Of a stretch of DNA of 64,000 bases, positions 9,654-20,695 are shown piece by piece. The stretch's first letter is position 1, and every line of letters starts with the position of its first letter. The DNA comes from Udeniomyces pyricola (taxonomy: Eukaryota > Basidiomycota > Tremellomycetes > Cystofilobasidiales > Mrakiaceae): the NCBI GenBank assembly GCA_039545295.1, contig BCIK01000031.1, positions 124,001 to 188,000 on the forward strand. Reading direction: 5' to 3'. The notes beneath the pieces were generated by a model that was given only the letters and a program-made list of their open reading frames with translations, ran no database searches and was not told where the DNA came from. The position numbers and the translations under genes are program-made.

Positions 9654-12600
9654 GGTCGAAGAGATGAGTTGGTATGGGTGGAGCTAGGTTGATGCGAATA
9701 CCACAAGATGCAAACGAGTGTGCAGAGGAGGTAAGGGATGGAAGAGATGTAGATGGAAGTAGAGGAAGAAGGAAAGGAAAAGATGCAGGATGAGAAGAAA
9801 AGGACGGCCAGAGAGAATGCCGAGACAAAATAAGGCATGCAACATCATGGTGAAAAACTAGAGTGAAGGGACGGAGAAACTTCTGCCGAGTACGAAGGTC
9901 TTCACGCTGATTTGTCGAGTCCTACCTAGCCCCACGTATAGGGTGAGAAAACGGGGGTGCAACACGGGCAATGGCATGTGTTTGACGGAGCGCCTGGTGA
10001 TCCCTTTGATCTTTCCATCCAACGGAAGAATGAGTCAAGCAGACTGAAGGGAAGGCAGCAATTAATGATCGGCTCAAGGAGGAAAGGCGACAAACCGAAG
10101 GTGTAATTCACGCTCGGGTCATTCTAGCCCGCGGGAATCAGCATCACGGATCGTCGAGCGGGAGCTGGTCACCCCCTAACCGCGCTGTCGGAAATTATCG
10201 GCGACCGGCCAAATGTGAACTTGTCAACGGACAACGGGTAAACATCGAAAGAATCCTCCGACAAGATCGACGAGATGCAGACCTAAACCACTCTGGCGGA
10301 TTCTCCGGACGTCTTCACTAAGTAGTGCTCGGGACTATGAACCAATCCTTGAATAAGCATCCGATATTCGCTTCACCCATTCTTGGGAGTGAACCTGCTG
10401 AGCTATATATCAGCTCTATTGCCTGGTGATCTACCTCTATCTTGATATATCATATCCGAACAGCTCGATGGCAGTACTACCTCCACCTCGTCTTTCGGGA
10501 AGACGTATGCACAACGTAAAACTTTGACTTGGACCCCATGACGTCAGATTTTGACCAACGTATGATTGATATATAAACGTATGCGTAAGCGACTCTACAA
10601 TTAGTAATATCGCTCAGCTATAGAGTATTGGCTGTAATTAATTCGTCAGTCTTTTGCTGAGGTGCTGAGGTTTCGGTTACCCGCTGCCTTCGGCAGAATA
10701 GGTTTATCCGCATCGCGGAGTACACGGCACTTCGCAGCGTTTCCAGGCCTCATTGATCGATCCGAGTTCCAAAGATTCTGTTCGCCGCGGGCCGAGATTG
10801 CGTCGGAGTATCTTGACGTCCCGTCGACTTTCAAATGCGATTCAGCCGAACCGACTGTTACTCCGAGATCTTTTGGTATCCTGAAACATTGAACGTCCAA
10901 TCTACAGGATTCGGTCCATCAATCAAGGTTCTGGCCAAGTCTGGAATTGGACCGGTGGCTTCGGCCGCGATGTGGTGATGCTGAGAATTACCCGAACCAA
11001 TTGTTGATCTTGGCTGTGCGCGTACTCATGTTGATTGTTTCGTTGGCCGATCATGCGTATATATACACCTGCATGCTATCCTTTGCCTAGCCAAGCTAGT
11101 CAAGAGAAACCTTCACGGCTCCCTTCAAAGTTGATTGAGCTTCAAGTCTTTCCAAATGTCGGACGCGGCTTGCTGCTTGTGGAAACCACGGACATGTGCA
11201 CAATGCGGCCCATCTACTATAAACTTATGGAGCCAAGTCGACTCATGACCGACTCGGTGTTCCGCATGCTGCTGTACTGGAAGACTCCAGCGAACGGAAC
11301 CATGTGAAGTACTGAAGGGTGTACAACACATGTGTCAAGATCATCTTCTGGGAGTACTTGCACATATATAGATGCTTTAGGCCTCAGGCTAGGGAAATTA
11401 TCACTCGATTCTTTCGTTCTGGTGTGTACCTTGCAGATACCTGAGATCCTGAAGGCTTACGTACTCTACGAAGAATCATATGATACTGCTCTCACGTCTG
11501 AATTGTGATAGAGAACAGCATTTCACGTCTCGTCAATCTGTTCTTGGACTCGGAGTGTCGACATATATATACATAAAAGAAAAGACAGAAAAAAAAAACG
11601 AAATGGGGTGCTCGGTCGACGGCCGGTCCAACGTCCAACGTCCAGAACATGAACTCCCCGACGCAGTCGCCGGCCTTCGGTCGATTTTGATCTGCCGAAG
11701 TGATGACTAACCTCCGCAAGTGTGGTACGTCCGTGATCATTGATCATATATCATGGATCCTACCGTCACTGCTCGGTTCGCTGAGACTCACCGGGATCCT
11801 GTACGAATTTCCTTGGCCCTCATGCCCCACTTTAGAGCTGATCTTCACACCCCATCCGTTGACGAATGTCCTGTGGCCGCAGGCGACGAGCGTCGACAGC
11901 TGCCAGCGCGTGAGCCGAGTGGTCAAATCAAGTGGTCGAATCCAACGCCTGGCTTGGCGCCTAGTAGCTAGACCGGCGACGCAAGGATAATTTTATCACT
12001 GACCCTCGTAGGCCGAATATTGTCTTCACCGCTGGCCCCCTTCACGCTTTGATACTTGGCCAGCTTTGACCTAGATCTCGCACATTTCCATTCCGGCTCT
12101 CACCATGCCACTCGATGGATCGGTATCAGAGGTGTTACGTACTATACCTCATAAAATCGTTCCGGCCGTCTGGTGATGACTATCCCCCCCCCCCCAATCG
12201 CATAAGCTTCTTTTCCCCTCACGCATGGGTTGACTCATTTGAAGAGGCATGTGCTAGGATTATAAAGCCCGATCGGCATGATTATAGCCCGAAAAAAAAA
12301 CCCAGGATGATGACCAGACCAATCTGTCTGTGCATCTCTTCGATCATGGATCAACGTAATACATACGTACTACTAGTGTGTTGCCTCGACTCTTCAGTGC
12401 TTCAGTCTGGTCAACTTGCATCGCGCTTAGGTTCGGGTCCAATTTCGTGAAACTGGACGAACACTGTATAAATCTACCTTCCATCGAAGTTGTAGTACAA
12501 AGGCTCAAATCCTGACAGATCTTCGAGAGTGTCACGCATGATCAGATCACAAACTGTCACTCTTCTATAGCACTTCCGTTGAAAGACCCAATTTGCGGCA

Positions 12601-13100
12601 GCTTGATATAAAGTGGAAAACATTCATTGATAACTTGGTTCGTAAGAACGAGCAGAAAGAAGACGTAGCGAAGATCGCAGAAATGACGATGTGATTGAGC
12701 AAGGACAACTGTACGCTGTATGTGTGTGTTACCTGTAATCATTCAGTATCTTGGGCGCCCCGGAGCTGTTCTGGGCTTGAAGGTAGGATCGAGGGGTTCT
12801 GGAAAGACTGTCGGCGATGAGAGCATGCTGATGGAGTGGTACATGGTAATTGACACACTCAATCACGTTCGCGTGTCGACGTTCTTCCCTTCCCCTCGCC
12901 CTAAGCTCGCGTTCTGACAGAGGCTGCGGAGCTTAGGGATGGGGGGGGGGGGAGAGAGGGAGGTTCATAAAACCAGCCTTTCGGCAGCGGGGGTCGGCGG
13001 ACAGGGGGCAAAGCAGGAGGATTCGAGACTTCTGGTGACGGAGGCGGAGACGCAGGAAGCAGAGGAAGAGGGCTGTCGAGATGAAGGAGCGACTCGTTTT
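9654..13100. other. Gene-poor region between the two priA-like genes (first part)
   Basis: No convincing gene is seen in this 3.4-kb stretch. About the first 400 bp upstream of the priA-like start is A/G-rich on the + strand, the mirror of the pyrimidine-rich leaders seen elsewhere. Farther right the sequence has mixed composition with short TA-rich patches (near 10430, 11050, 11560), a C12 run near 12186, and only short non-conserved frames. It resembles decayed non-coding or repeat-derived DNA. Confidence 0.35.
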
Positions 13101-13316
13101 CAGACAGATGAACTCCACCTTGAACTCCTCCCAAGATGTGGTCCAGGGCAGGTGTTGCCGAAGTCCATTGTTGAACCAAAGGCCGGCCTAGTCGCCCAGG
13201 GAGAGGTAGACCGCGTTCAGACGACCTGAGTCCAAGGGGAACGTGTCCCGCCAGAGAGAGAAGTACGCCTCGATCTGGTACAGCCAGACCTCTGCGTGCG
13301 ACTTGTCGACATCGAA
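13101..13316 (-). pseudogene. Degenerate LTR-retrotransposon Gag fragment
   Basis: Read on the minus strand, 13316 to about 13240 encodes FDVDKSHAEVWLYQIEAYF and then SLAGHVP, matching the start of the Gag capsid region of Ty3/gypsy-type elements. A one-base frame change follows near 13250, then LNAVYLSLGD, an in-frame stop, and ALWFNN-like and LPWTTSWEEFKVEFI sequence to about 13101. The order and spacing of W-L-Y-Q, the A-V-Y-L block, W-F-N-N and W-x-x-F are characteristic of such Gag proteins. The frameshift, stop codon and absence of protease, reverse transcriptase or integrase nearby mean this is a dead remnant. A C10-type run on the sense strand lies immediately before it. No long terminal repeats were found by eye. 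Confidence 0.6.
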
Positions 13317-14032
13317 GGGGGGGGGGGGCACTACCGTCGTGGGCGTGGGCCTGGAGACAGACGTATCGGCCCTGGAGCGATGTTGACTGAATGAGAGGGA
13401 TGATGGTGCACGGAAGAGGCGAAGACCGTGATAGATGTCGACAGCGATATGCTATGGACGGTACGGCAAAACGTAAAGAGAGCCGTAAACGAGTGAACCA
13501 AAGGGAGCGAGAGAGAAGCAGGTGTTCACGCAAAGCGGGAAACAAACGAGAGACACGAAAGGAGGTTTGAGATGAAATGTACAGCTAAACAATCTAAACC
13601 ACTTTTTCCACATGACTCTCTATGCTAGAGGCGCTATGGTGGCGGTGGTAGGCTGGTTTATGGCGGGTGTGCTGATGACGGGGAAGGGGTTTGGTGAAAA
13701 GTTCAAGGCCCAAGGCCCAAGGGCAAGGTCCTTTGTTCGAATCAGGTGTGAGAACAGGTCGTGGGGTGAGGACTTAATGAGGCTGGCCTGTGGCCTGATA
13801 TCTCAGAACAACTCCCTCGGTCAAGACCGAGTTACATCTCTGGATCTTTGAGCAGCTCGGGAAGCGACCCTTTCCGAGGAACGCCATTCTCCCTGACTGG
13901 GGGGGAATAACGTCCCTCGAGATGACCATGAACCCGGACTACTAGTTTTTACTCACCAATAGCTCCGGTCGTAAGACGCATGTTTGAGTGCCTCGGCTTA
14001 GAAGAAAGGTCGTAGGTTGGCGTCAATATATA
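13317..14032. other. Gene-poor region between retroelement relic and inverted-repeat element
   Basis: Nothing coding is recognised here. A G10 run at about 13318-13328 borders the Gag remnant. The rest may include further decayed retroelement sequence, since it directly adjoins the 5' side of the Gag fragment, but I see no matching protein motif or terminal repeat. Confidence 0.3.
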
Positions 14033-14544
14033 TCACTGTGGGAAGCATCGGCGCAGGAATTGTGCGCTCGATTGGGAATTTTTGGAAATCGGCGCAGTTT
14101 CCTCACCTCAGGATCGGCGCGTCAATTCCGCGTCGGTTTTGAGCTGATCGGCGCAGAACAAACGCACCGATATGAACCTTTCTATAGAACCTGAAATTCA
14201 GCTCATTAGGCATGCAAATTTGTAGTTTCATGGATTCATTCATACTTCATGTATATATGTGTATTCGAGAAGCGACGCAAGCCTGAATGTGAAAATTTGC
14301 TAGCAGCCTGGAGTGAAAGGAATCGACGCATTAAAACGTGTTGAATTGGCGCGGTATTTCCTCACCGATTCTCAGGCGGTGAGCGGCGCGACAAAAGCGC
14401 ACCGAAATCGGCGCAGACATACCTGCGCCGATTGTTTGTGTGAGGATCGAGATCGGCGCAAGAAAAGTGCGCCGCGCGCGCGTGAAGAATACGCCGATCT
14501 GACGAATTAGCGCAGGGAAATGCGCTTCCAATTTCCCACAGTGA
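14033..14544. mobile_element. Non-autonomous inverted-repeat element (MITE-like) with repeated GGCGCA motif
   Basis: A 512-bp segment starts with TCACTGTGGGAA (14033-14044) and ends with its exact reverse complement TTCCCACAGTGA (14533-14544). Just inside both ends the similarity continues loosely into GC-rich sequence containing GCGCA. The interior repeats ATCGGCGCA-like units about seven times directly (near 14048, 14089, 14114, 14148, 14420, 14453) and several times inverted (TGCGCCGAT near 14442). No open frame resembles a transposase, so if mobile it would need one supplied in trans. I could not find a convincing target-site duplication, so assignment to a transposon superfamily is left open. 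Confidence 0.55.
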
Positions 14545-14914
14545 ATGAGGAGCGTTCGCGGGATGCCGTGAACGCTGAGGAGCGTTATTTAATCGACATA
14601 TATGCGTCAGGAAACCGGACTTTGCTTACTGTCAATCACGAACGACTAACCTACAACATGCATCTAACATTCGTACAAAAAAAAAAAAAATAGATCTAGA
14701 GAAAAAAACTGTCGGCAAAAACCGATACGAGGAGAGGAGATAAATAACACGTCCATGAGCAACATAGAATCAGACGCAGAAGAAAAACCAGTTGAGGAAA
14801 GGCAACAAGAACCCGGTATGCAAAAGACGTAGGACAGATAGGTCATGTGAAAAAAGATAGGAGATGGAATAACTCATGATCAAGAAAAACAAAACGAGGA
14901 TAGAGAGAGAAAGG
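14545..14914. other. Downstream flank of priA-like copy 2
   Basis: This 370-bp stretch contains no gene. From about 14675 it is A-rich on the + strand, which is T-rich on the sense strand of the minus-strand gene ending at 14915, consistent with a 3' untranslated region. An A14 run lies at about 14677-14690. Confidence 0.4.
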
Positions 14915-16183
14915 CTAGTTCTGTAGCAAAAGTCGAGAAGAAGACGATGTTGAAAGCTCTACACAAGCTGATCCGTCGAGCGAGCGGGTGTAACCACGAC
15001 GACAGGACTGAATGACGCATCGCGAATTGATGCAAGCCACTGCGTCGACATGGCCGATCTCGGTACAGTCTTTGCCTTGACGCTGGCCGGCGAAAGGGAA
15101 TTTACAACCTCCACCTGGCGTAAGAAAAAGGATGACAAGACGGAGATGCGTCCAGGTCAGTTGACTGCAGTCATGGTCTCGACAAGAACCGGGATGGATA
15201 GCAGCAACTCACAGCTCTCCAGGTTGACCTGGAGGTCCAAGCACTCATAGCCTTCACGGGCGATAGTTCTCCTCCTGGCATTTCCTGGCACTGCACATGC
15301 TGTTTGACCGACCTTACAGGCGCCGAGGCTGCGGGCGTGAAGATCGACGGCTCGCTTCCTAGCTGTAGGGCCGGAGTTGGCCGCACAAACGTTCTGACCG
15401 CTGGTGGTGGAAAGAGTGGTACCTGTTGGGCAGTTGCATTGTGCTGTGGTTCCGGAGCAAGCTGTGATGAACAGAATCAAGGATGGACGCATGAAACAGA
15501 TTCAAGATGTTACGATAAGCCTGCCAGTCACACGCAAGCATACAAGAGGAGACGGATGTATCGAACAGAGAGAGACCTGACGTACTGAAAGAACATTTGA
15601 CGGCGGTGCAGGTAGAGACGGCGTTCGTAGGGTAGTTGCATGTTGCCTTTTGCTGGTTGATCTGGGCTACAGCCGAGGCGGAGAGAACCTGAAGTGCGGC
15701 AGTCGCAGCTGTATAGGGATCACATCAGTATTAAGTCAGGCAGCTCCCCACCTTTTGATTCGTGACAAGATGGAACATTAACTCACCATTGCCGGATAGA
15801 CCGAGACCACTCAAGGAGGTGATTTGTGCATTGAGGTTGGTTGATGATTGAGTGGTAAGAAGACCGGTTGACAGGTCCTCGCACAAGCATATGTCGGCGA
15901 GGGTTGTAGCGGGGACTTGTACATCAGCCGTGACTCCGACGGCAACGTTAAGGGTGACTGTGACCCTGGGTGTGGTGGGAGCCACTCGGGCCTATAAGTT
16001 CGATGGTAGACAAAGTTAATAAATGACTATCAGTTATGTAGATGTTGATATGAATGATGCGTGAAGTAAAGCCAGGTTGCGACAACTTACGCAGAGAACC
16101 GCAGACGCAAAAGCCGTCGTTTGAGCTTGAGCAACCAAGCCAAGGGCGAGAGTCAGGAGCACGGTGCGAATGAGATGGCACAT
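14915..16183 (-). CDS. Secreted cysteine-rich protein, priA family (copy 2)
   Basis: Five exons (16183-16091, 15991-15787, 15708-15586, 15461-15213, 15114-14915) join in phase to 289 residues. A signal peptide (MCHLIRTVLLTLALGLVAQA) is followed by a Thr/Val-rich region with TADVQVPATTLADICLCEDL. After a Cys-rich spacer comes a KR pair at 176-177, then VDLHARSLGACKVGQTACAV, GYECLDLQVNLESCGGC, DCTEIGHVDAVACINSRC and CRRGYTRSLDGSAC. The last 110 residues align closely with copy 1, including cysteine spacing, the KR pair and the two introns inside the conserved half (same phase and position at ESC|GGC). The N-terminal halves have diverged much more. Function is unknown; a cell wall or extracellular role is inferred from the signal peptide. 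Confidence 0.85.
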
Positions 16184-17627
16184 GTCGATTCGAGTCTGGG
16201 AAGAAGGGTAAGATGACCGAAGAGTCGGTTGACCAAGTTGATGGGGGGAGGAGTCGCGGGGTGCAAAGGCGAGTGTTCAATTGGAGCGTGAAGATGGCAA
16301 AGAGTGGGGAGGAGCTGGTAGAAAGACGGATCAACAATGGGTCTAGGTGGATGGTGTCTGGTAAAAGGATAGCTCGGGGTAACTAGCTTTTATGGAAGAC
16401 GTTTGGGAAGTAGGAACGCATGTTCACCCCAGCTACAGTCAATATGTCGATCCCCCGACCGCTGACGGATGAACCGAGGACCATTAGCTAGAGACCGGTG
16501 AGACGTCCGCAGAGGGAGTCTGAGGCAAGGATAAGCTTGCGGATTAACGCCATCAGTGTCAGTTTTTAGCCGTGATTAGAAGGATGGAAGAATGGTCAGC
16601 GAGGCCCAGCGCTCAAGACCCGAGGCCTGATGGAAGTGAGAGATGATGGCAGTGAAAGGGCGAGCCAGACGGAACGGGTAGCTTCAAGGTTTGACGCGTT
16701 TGACTGGCCTTTAATTGTTTGGCCTCGTCGACTTCGCCTTATGGATTATCACTAGCAGATGTGTCGCAATTTTCCAGCCTGCACTATCAGCAACCCGGCA
16801 TCACCGGTGTACCGATGTGGCAAAAATGCCATCAGGTTACGTCTTGTTGTTTTGATACCTGTTTTCTTTTAGTATCCAGATCCTTTTCTAGCTGATTTAA
16901 TTTGTCCTTCAGATTTCATAAAGCGACAGCCACTGTACTCAGTCGAGGCTATATATGTCGACATCAACAGGACCGCTACCTATGACTCTGACATGGGTTT
17001 GCATCAAGCCTACATATGCAGATTGTGGAAACCATCGCCTGTTCTAGACCAAAGTCAATCGGATGCTGTCCTGGATAGTCTTGGTAGGCACGCGGCATTC
17101 GAGCCGAGAACATGCAACGAAAACGGTCGAATATTGGATAATACGCCTTTGAAACCTCCGGCCGGTTAGCAGGCGTTGTCTGACGATCTGACGCGACGTC
17201 TGACGATATTTTGCATCTGTAATATATTACGCGCGCGTATGCTGCAACCATGTAGATACGGACCCGCGACATTCTAGAAGCTACTAAATCTTCCAATATC
17301 AAAAGTCTCGACCTCATGTGATACATGTTTTGTATATCGTACTTGCTATCTGCATGTTTGTTCGAGCCCGATCGGGCGTCGCGGCCCGCTTGGACCGGTA
17401 CTATTAACGAATCGATCATCGACGTGCACTGCCGTACAGCCAACCTAGTTTTTGACTTGTAAGCTCGAGACAACTCGAGAATTAAATTCCTCTGCTCTAC
17501 ACATGTTAAAAAGCTGTCTGAACAACCTATGCAACCAGCCTCCATGTGATCGTGCAGTAACGTGCAGTTGCTTTCATGATAAGACGCCGGCAAGCCCTCG
17601 ATCACATGGATCGATAGATCGATAGAT
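16184..17627. other. Gene-poor region upstream of priA-like copy 2
   Basis: No gene is supported. The part next to 16183 should contain the promoter of the minus-strand priA-like gene. A 225-codon open frame on the minus strand (17653-16976) has no recognisable motif, and its composition is unlike the neighbouring genes. Short GATA-type repeats occur near 17610-17627. Confidence 0.35.
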
Positions 17628-17815
17628 GACAAGAAATGGCAGCCAGGCACCAAGGCTTAAGACCCTCGATAGAGGCTGGACACTGAACAAGGCTGAACAA
17701 GAGCCAGACAAGCCTTAATCAAGCCTCACAAGCATTGGTCAAGTCTCGCTCAGCGTTGGACAAGGCTGAAAGAGACTCGAAAAGCCTTGGTGCCAGCTGG
17801 CTGCCATTTCTTGCC
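17628..17815. repeat. Inverted repeat enclosing a ~10-bp CAAG tandem repeat
   Basis: The left arm (17628-17658) contains AAGAAATGGCAGCCA and GGCACCAAGGCTT. The right arm (17782-17815) is its reverse complement, with a 3-base insertion (CAGCTGGC) and one or two substitutions. Between the arms the sequence is a degenerate tandem repeat of about 10-11 bp per unit, with CAAG in most copies (consensus near GACAAGCCTN, about eleven copies from 17685 to 17790). The transcript of either strand would fold into a strong hairpin. No coding potential is seen. It could be a small transposon-like element or a minisatellite with palindromic ends. Confidence 0.65.
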
Positions 17816-18115
17816 ATGTATATCTAGCTAAGTACCATGGGCGTAAGCTCCCATGCATGTATCTTGAGCCGACCATCGAAAAAAAAAAAGTTCTCATGAT
17901 CTTGTGAAACCATGTTGAGCCTGGCTGCGATGATTGATTGTTAATAATGCATAACATGGGATCGGCGGTTACGTAGCGTCGGGGCAAACCGGAAAACGGA
18001 AACCAATCGCGAAATTGTCGAACGCAAGGCAGCAGTCCCTTCATAGATTTGGACGCGTTCGTCGACATCATCACGGTTCCCGCCGCCCTACTCTTCAGGT
18101 CGCACAGTCTCGCTC

Positions 18116-20012
18116 ATGGCAACCCTCGGTCGACATGTCGGACCTTCCAAAGGCCTGACGCCCTTCCTCACAACGCCCAAGACCCTCTATCGTCGCCTGC
18201 TAAAGGCTTCGGCCAAGCATCCCGATGCCTTCGTCGGGTTCGTCCCTCGCGTCTTCTTCCTAGCCTTTCGGACCTCCTCCACTGGGACCGGGCTCGGCTG
18301 ACGGCTGAGAAGCAGTTGTATGAACAATCTCACAGTGAATTCTTCACCGAGAAATATCGGAACCGATTTAGAAAAATGCTTCTTGCCGGCGTCAGGGAGG
18401 AAGAGCAGACGTTTGCCAAGCTGGAGGAGACGCGTACCGTTGTGAATATTGAACACTTGCTCTCTCTTACCTTCATTCCTACTTGGGCATTCGTCATCCT
18501 ACCATGTTCACCAGTCGATAGTCTGCTCTGGTCTTCTGGACGACTGCTGATACCATTATCCAACATCCTTTTCTGGTCTTATCATCACTTCCATTAGGAC
18601 TATCTCCACCTGTCTCAAGCGATTTCGGGCAACCGCGAGGGGTACCTCTGGACCCTCGAGCACGCATACGGCCTGCGGGGCTCGAGATCCTACGAGCTGT
18701 CATATGTTCGTTCTAGCCTCCAATGCGTTGATTGTCGAAGCTTCGTCAACATAGCTAGCGTCTGACGAGAGGGAACGGCCCTGCATTCTCTGTCTGTTTT
18801 CATTCTTTCTGTCTTGACCACCTTTGCCGGCATACCATCTATCACCAGCCCTATCTCATGGACAACATTCTACCCAAACCACCTAACCCAGATGGACTCG
18901 ACTATCATCGCACCCCGACGTACTCCCCGCTCCTGACGAGTCTTCTGCTCTCGCACAGGACCTCAAACACTGTTTCGGATACCCATTCGTTAGCCTACCC
19001 AAAGGACTTACCGCCTCAAGCGAGGCCTCAGGACCCATCTCTCATCACCGATGTCTTTGTACGCCCGTCACGAGAGCAAGTCCTTCGTTGGCGAGCGTGG
19101 AAACTAGAGATCAATCGACTCAAACCGATCCTCGTCATCCGGGTCATTGTGAACCAACGGGACGAACGTCGGGGCATAGAGGGGAAGCTCGCCAAGCTCG
19201 GTTTGAATTGGAACTCCTATAGACTACTGCCAAGAGAGGACATGTTGGATAGCCTCGAGCGAGGCGCGGGAAAAGGTCGGACTGATGTTTCGAACCTTGC
19301 ACCTCTCCGATCGCCCATCTCGACTCTCGACCTTGAAACCCTTCCGACCCCATCTCATCGACGCTCTTCTCTCTTCAATCGATCCGCTTCTTACCTTCCA
19401 CCTCGAGTCTCACCCAACCCACCGAATAGCATCTTACCGGGGCCACCGGCCGTCTTACCCGAAGACGTCGAGTCCCTCTACCGAAAGGTGCTCTCAGGCT
19501 TCGTCTGTCTCGTTCTCGATCTGCGAACCAATACTATCGATCCATCCCCGAACTCCAAGTCAACTGAAGGTAGCACCTCCCAATCGCAATGGATTCATCC
19601 GTTTGGAAGTCCGTGGGGAATTGGGGGAAGCGAGTACTTGCGTCCTAGTAATCAGGACGATTGGCTCTGGCTCGAGTCGGTACCAACGCCAAAGCGTCCT
19701 GAACCTGTCATGTCCGAGGGAGCCGAATCCAAGAGACTGGAGAAAGAAGAGCGAGCGGCGTTTTGGGCCTCTTTGTCCGAAGAGGAGAGAGCGAAGAGAT
19801 CGGCAGAGAGGGAAAAGCGTAACCTCGAAGTGAAGAAGGAGAAGGAAAATGCGATTCGAGCGCAGCAGCTTGCCCATGAGACGGCAAAGAGGACGAACCA
19901 AGAAAGGTCAGAAGAGATGAAGCGGGAGCTGGAGGAGAGGAGGATTGCAAGGAAGGAGAGGAGAGAGAGGGAAGCTCGGCTGGGTACAATGCAAGGTACT
20001 ATCGTGACGTGA
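18116..20012 (+). CDS. LYR-motif protein with long C-terminal extension (probable mitochondrial)
   Basis: The proposed exons are 18116-18237, 18264-18441, 18598-18705 and 18849-20012, giving 523 residues. The N-terminus has the LYR tripeptide in TLYRRLLKASAKHP, followed by an Arg/Phe-rich helix (FFTEKYRNRFRKMLL) and YLHLSQAISGNREGYLWTLE with HAYGLRGSRSYEL. This is the pattern of the Complex1_LYR family, whose members are small mitochondrial assembly factors that bind the acyl carrier protein or iron-sulphur machinery. The C-terminal 385 residues carry PPQARPQDPSL and a WRAWKLEINRLKP stretch, then a Pro/Ser-rich section and a charged coiled coil (EERAKRSAEREKRNLEVKK). The first intron would be only 26 nt; without it the reading frame breaks. 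Which LYR subfamily this is cannot be said. Confidence 0.6.
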
Positions 20013-20695
20013 GAATGTAATGACTTTCTTCTGTTACGCGCTCGATCAGCTACCAGTCTGGCAGAGTTGAGGCTTTCATTGTTTATGAACCGATTACATA
20101 CGAGTAAAGCTGAGCGAAAGAAATGGAACTGTGGTCATTATAAAGAGAAGGGTATGCCGATACATGCCCTTACCTACCAGATCTTTTCGTTTGACCAAGC
20201 TTAATCGGTTTGGATGTATGTTTCGTGACGGATTCAGGTCCATAGGCGATAGGGTTCATCGATCTATATATATTACTCGGTGATCCGATTGATTGAGATT
20301 GTTCGGTCTGTCGTACGTTCGACGCGTCATGATGGTCGACATGAACAGCCCAAATTACGTAAACGGCCAACGCTGAAACGTTCATCTTGATTAACAGCAG
20401 TAACAAGTTGAGCAAGTAGATCCAGCGACTAACATATCAAGGCTCATTTTTGATATGATTGACTGTAGCCATCCCATGCCTTGACTGGTCGTAGCAAGCG
20501 TGAAAAGTCATAAATCGCGTCATCTCCCAAGTTCAGATCTTCGACCCTAACCCCCCAAGTTTACTTCACACTTGTAGCCCTCCCTCCGATACATGTAAAT
20601 ATGAATAAATCAATTCAGACCCAACCACGTAAGGAAAAAAAAAATCGAGCGGAAAGCGTTAGCTGCTAAGCTACTGCTGCTGCTGCTACTGCCAA
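20013..20695. other. Convergent intergenic region, LYR gene and Pxr1-like gene
   Basis: This 683-bp stretch lies between stop codons of convergent genes. It has mixed composition, an A-rich run near 20632-20645 and a CTGCTG microsatellite at about 20680-20690. No gene or RNA is recognised. Confidence 0.4.

Noticed and set aside
12901..13545. 214-codon minus-strand frame as a real proline-rich gene
   Set aside because: It runs through the broken Gag fragment in a mixture of frames and a C run; the Gag relic explains the only protein-like part.
13720..13760. B-box-like sequence TGTTCGAATCA
   Set aside because: The upstream sequence gives no A box or cloverleaf; taken as chance.
16976..17653. 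225-codon open frame on the minus strand
   Set aside because: No motif, no intron signals typical of neighbouring genes, rare-looking amino-acid mix, and it ends at the border of the repeat element; probably open by chance.
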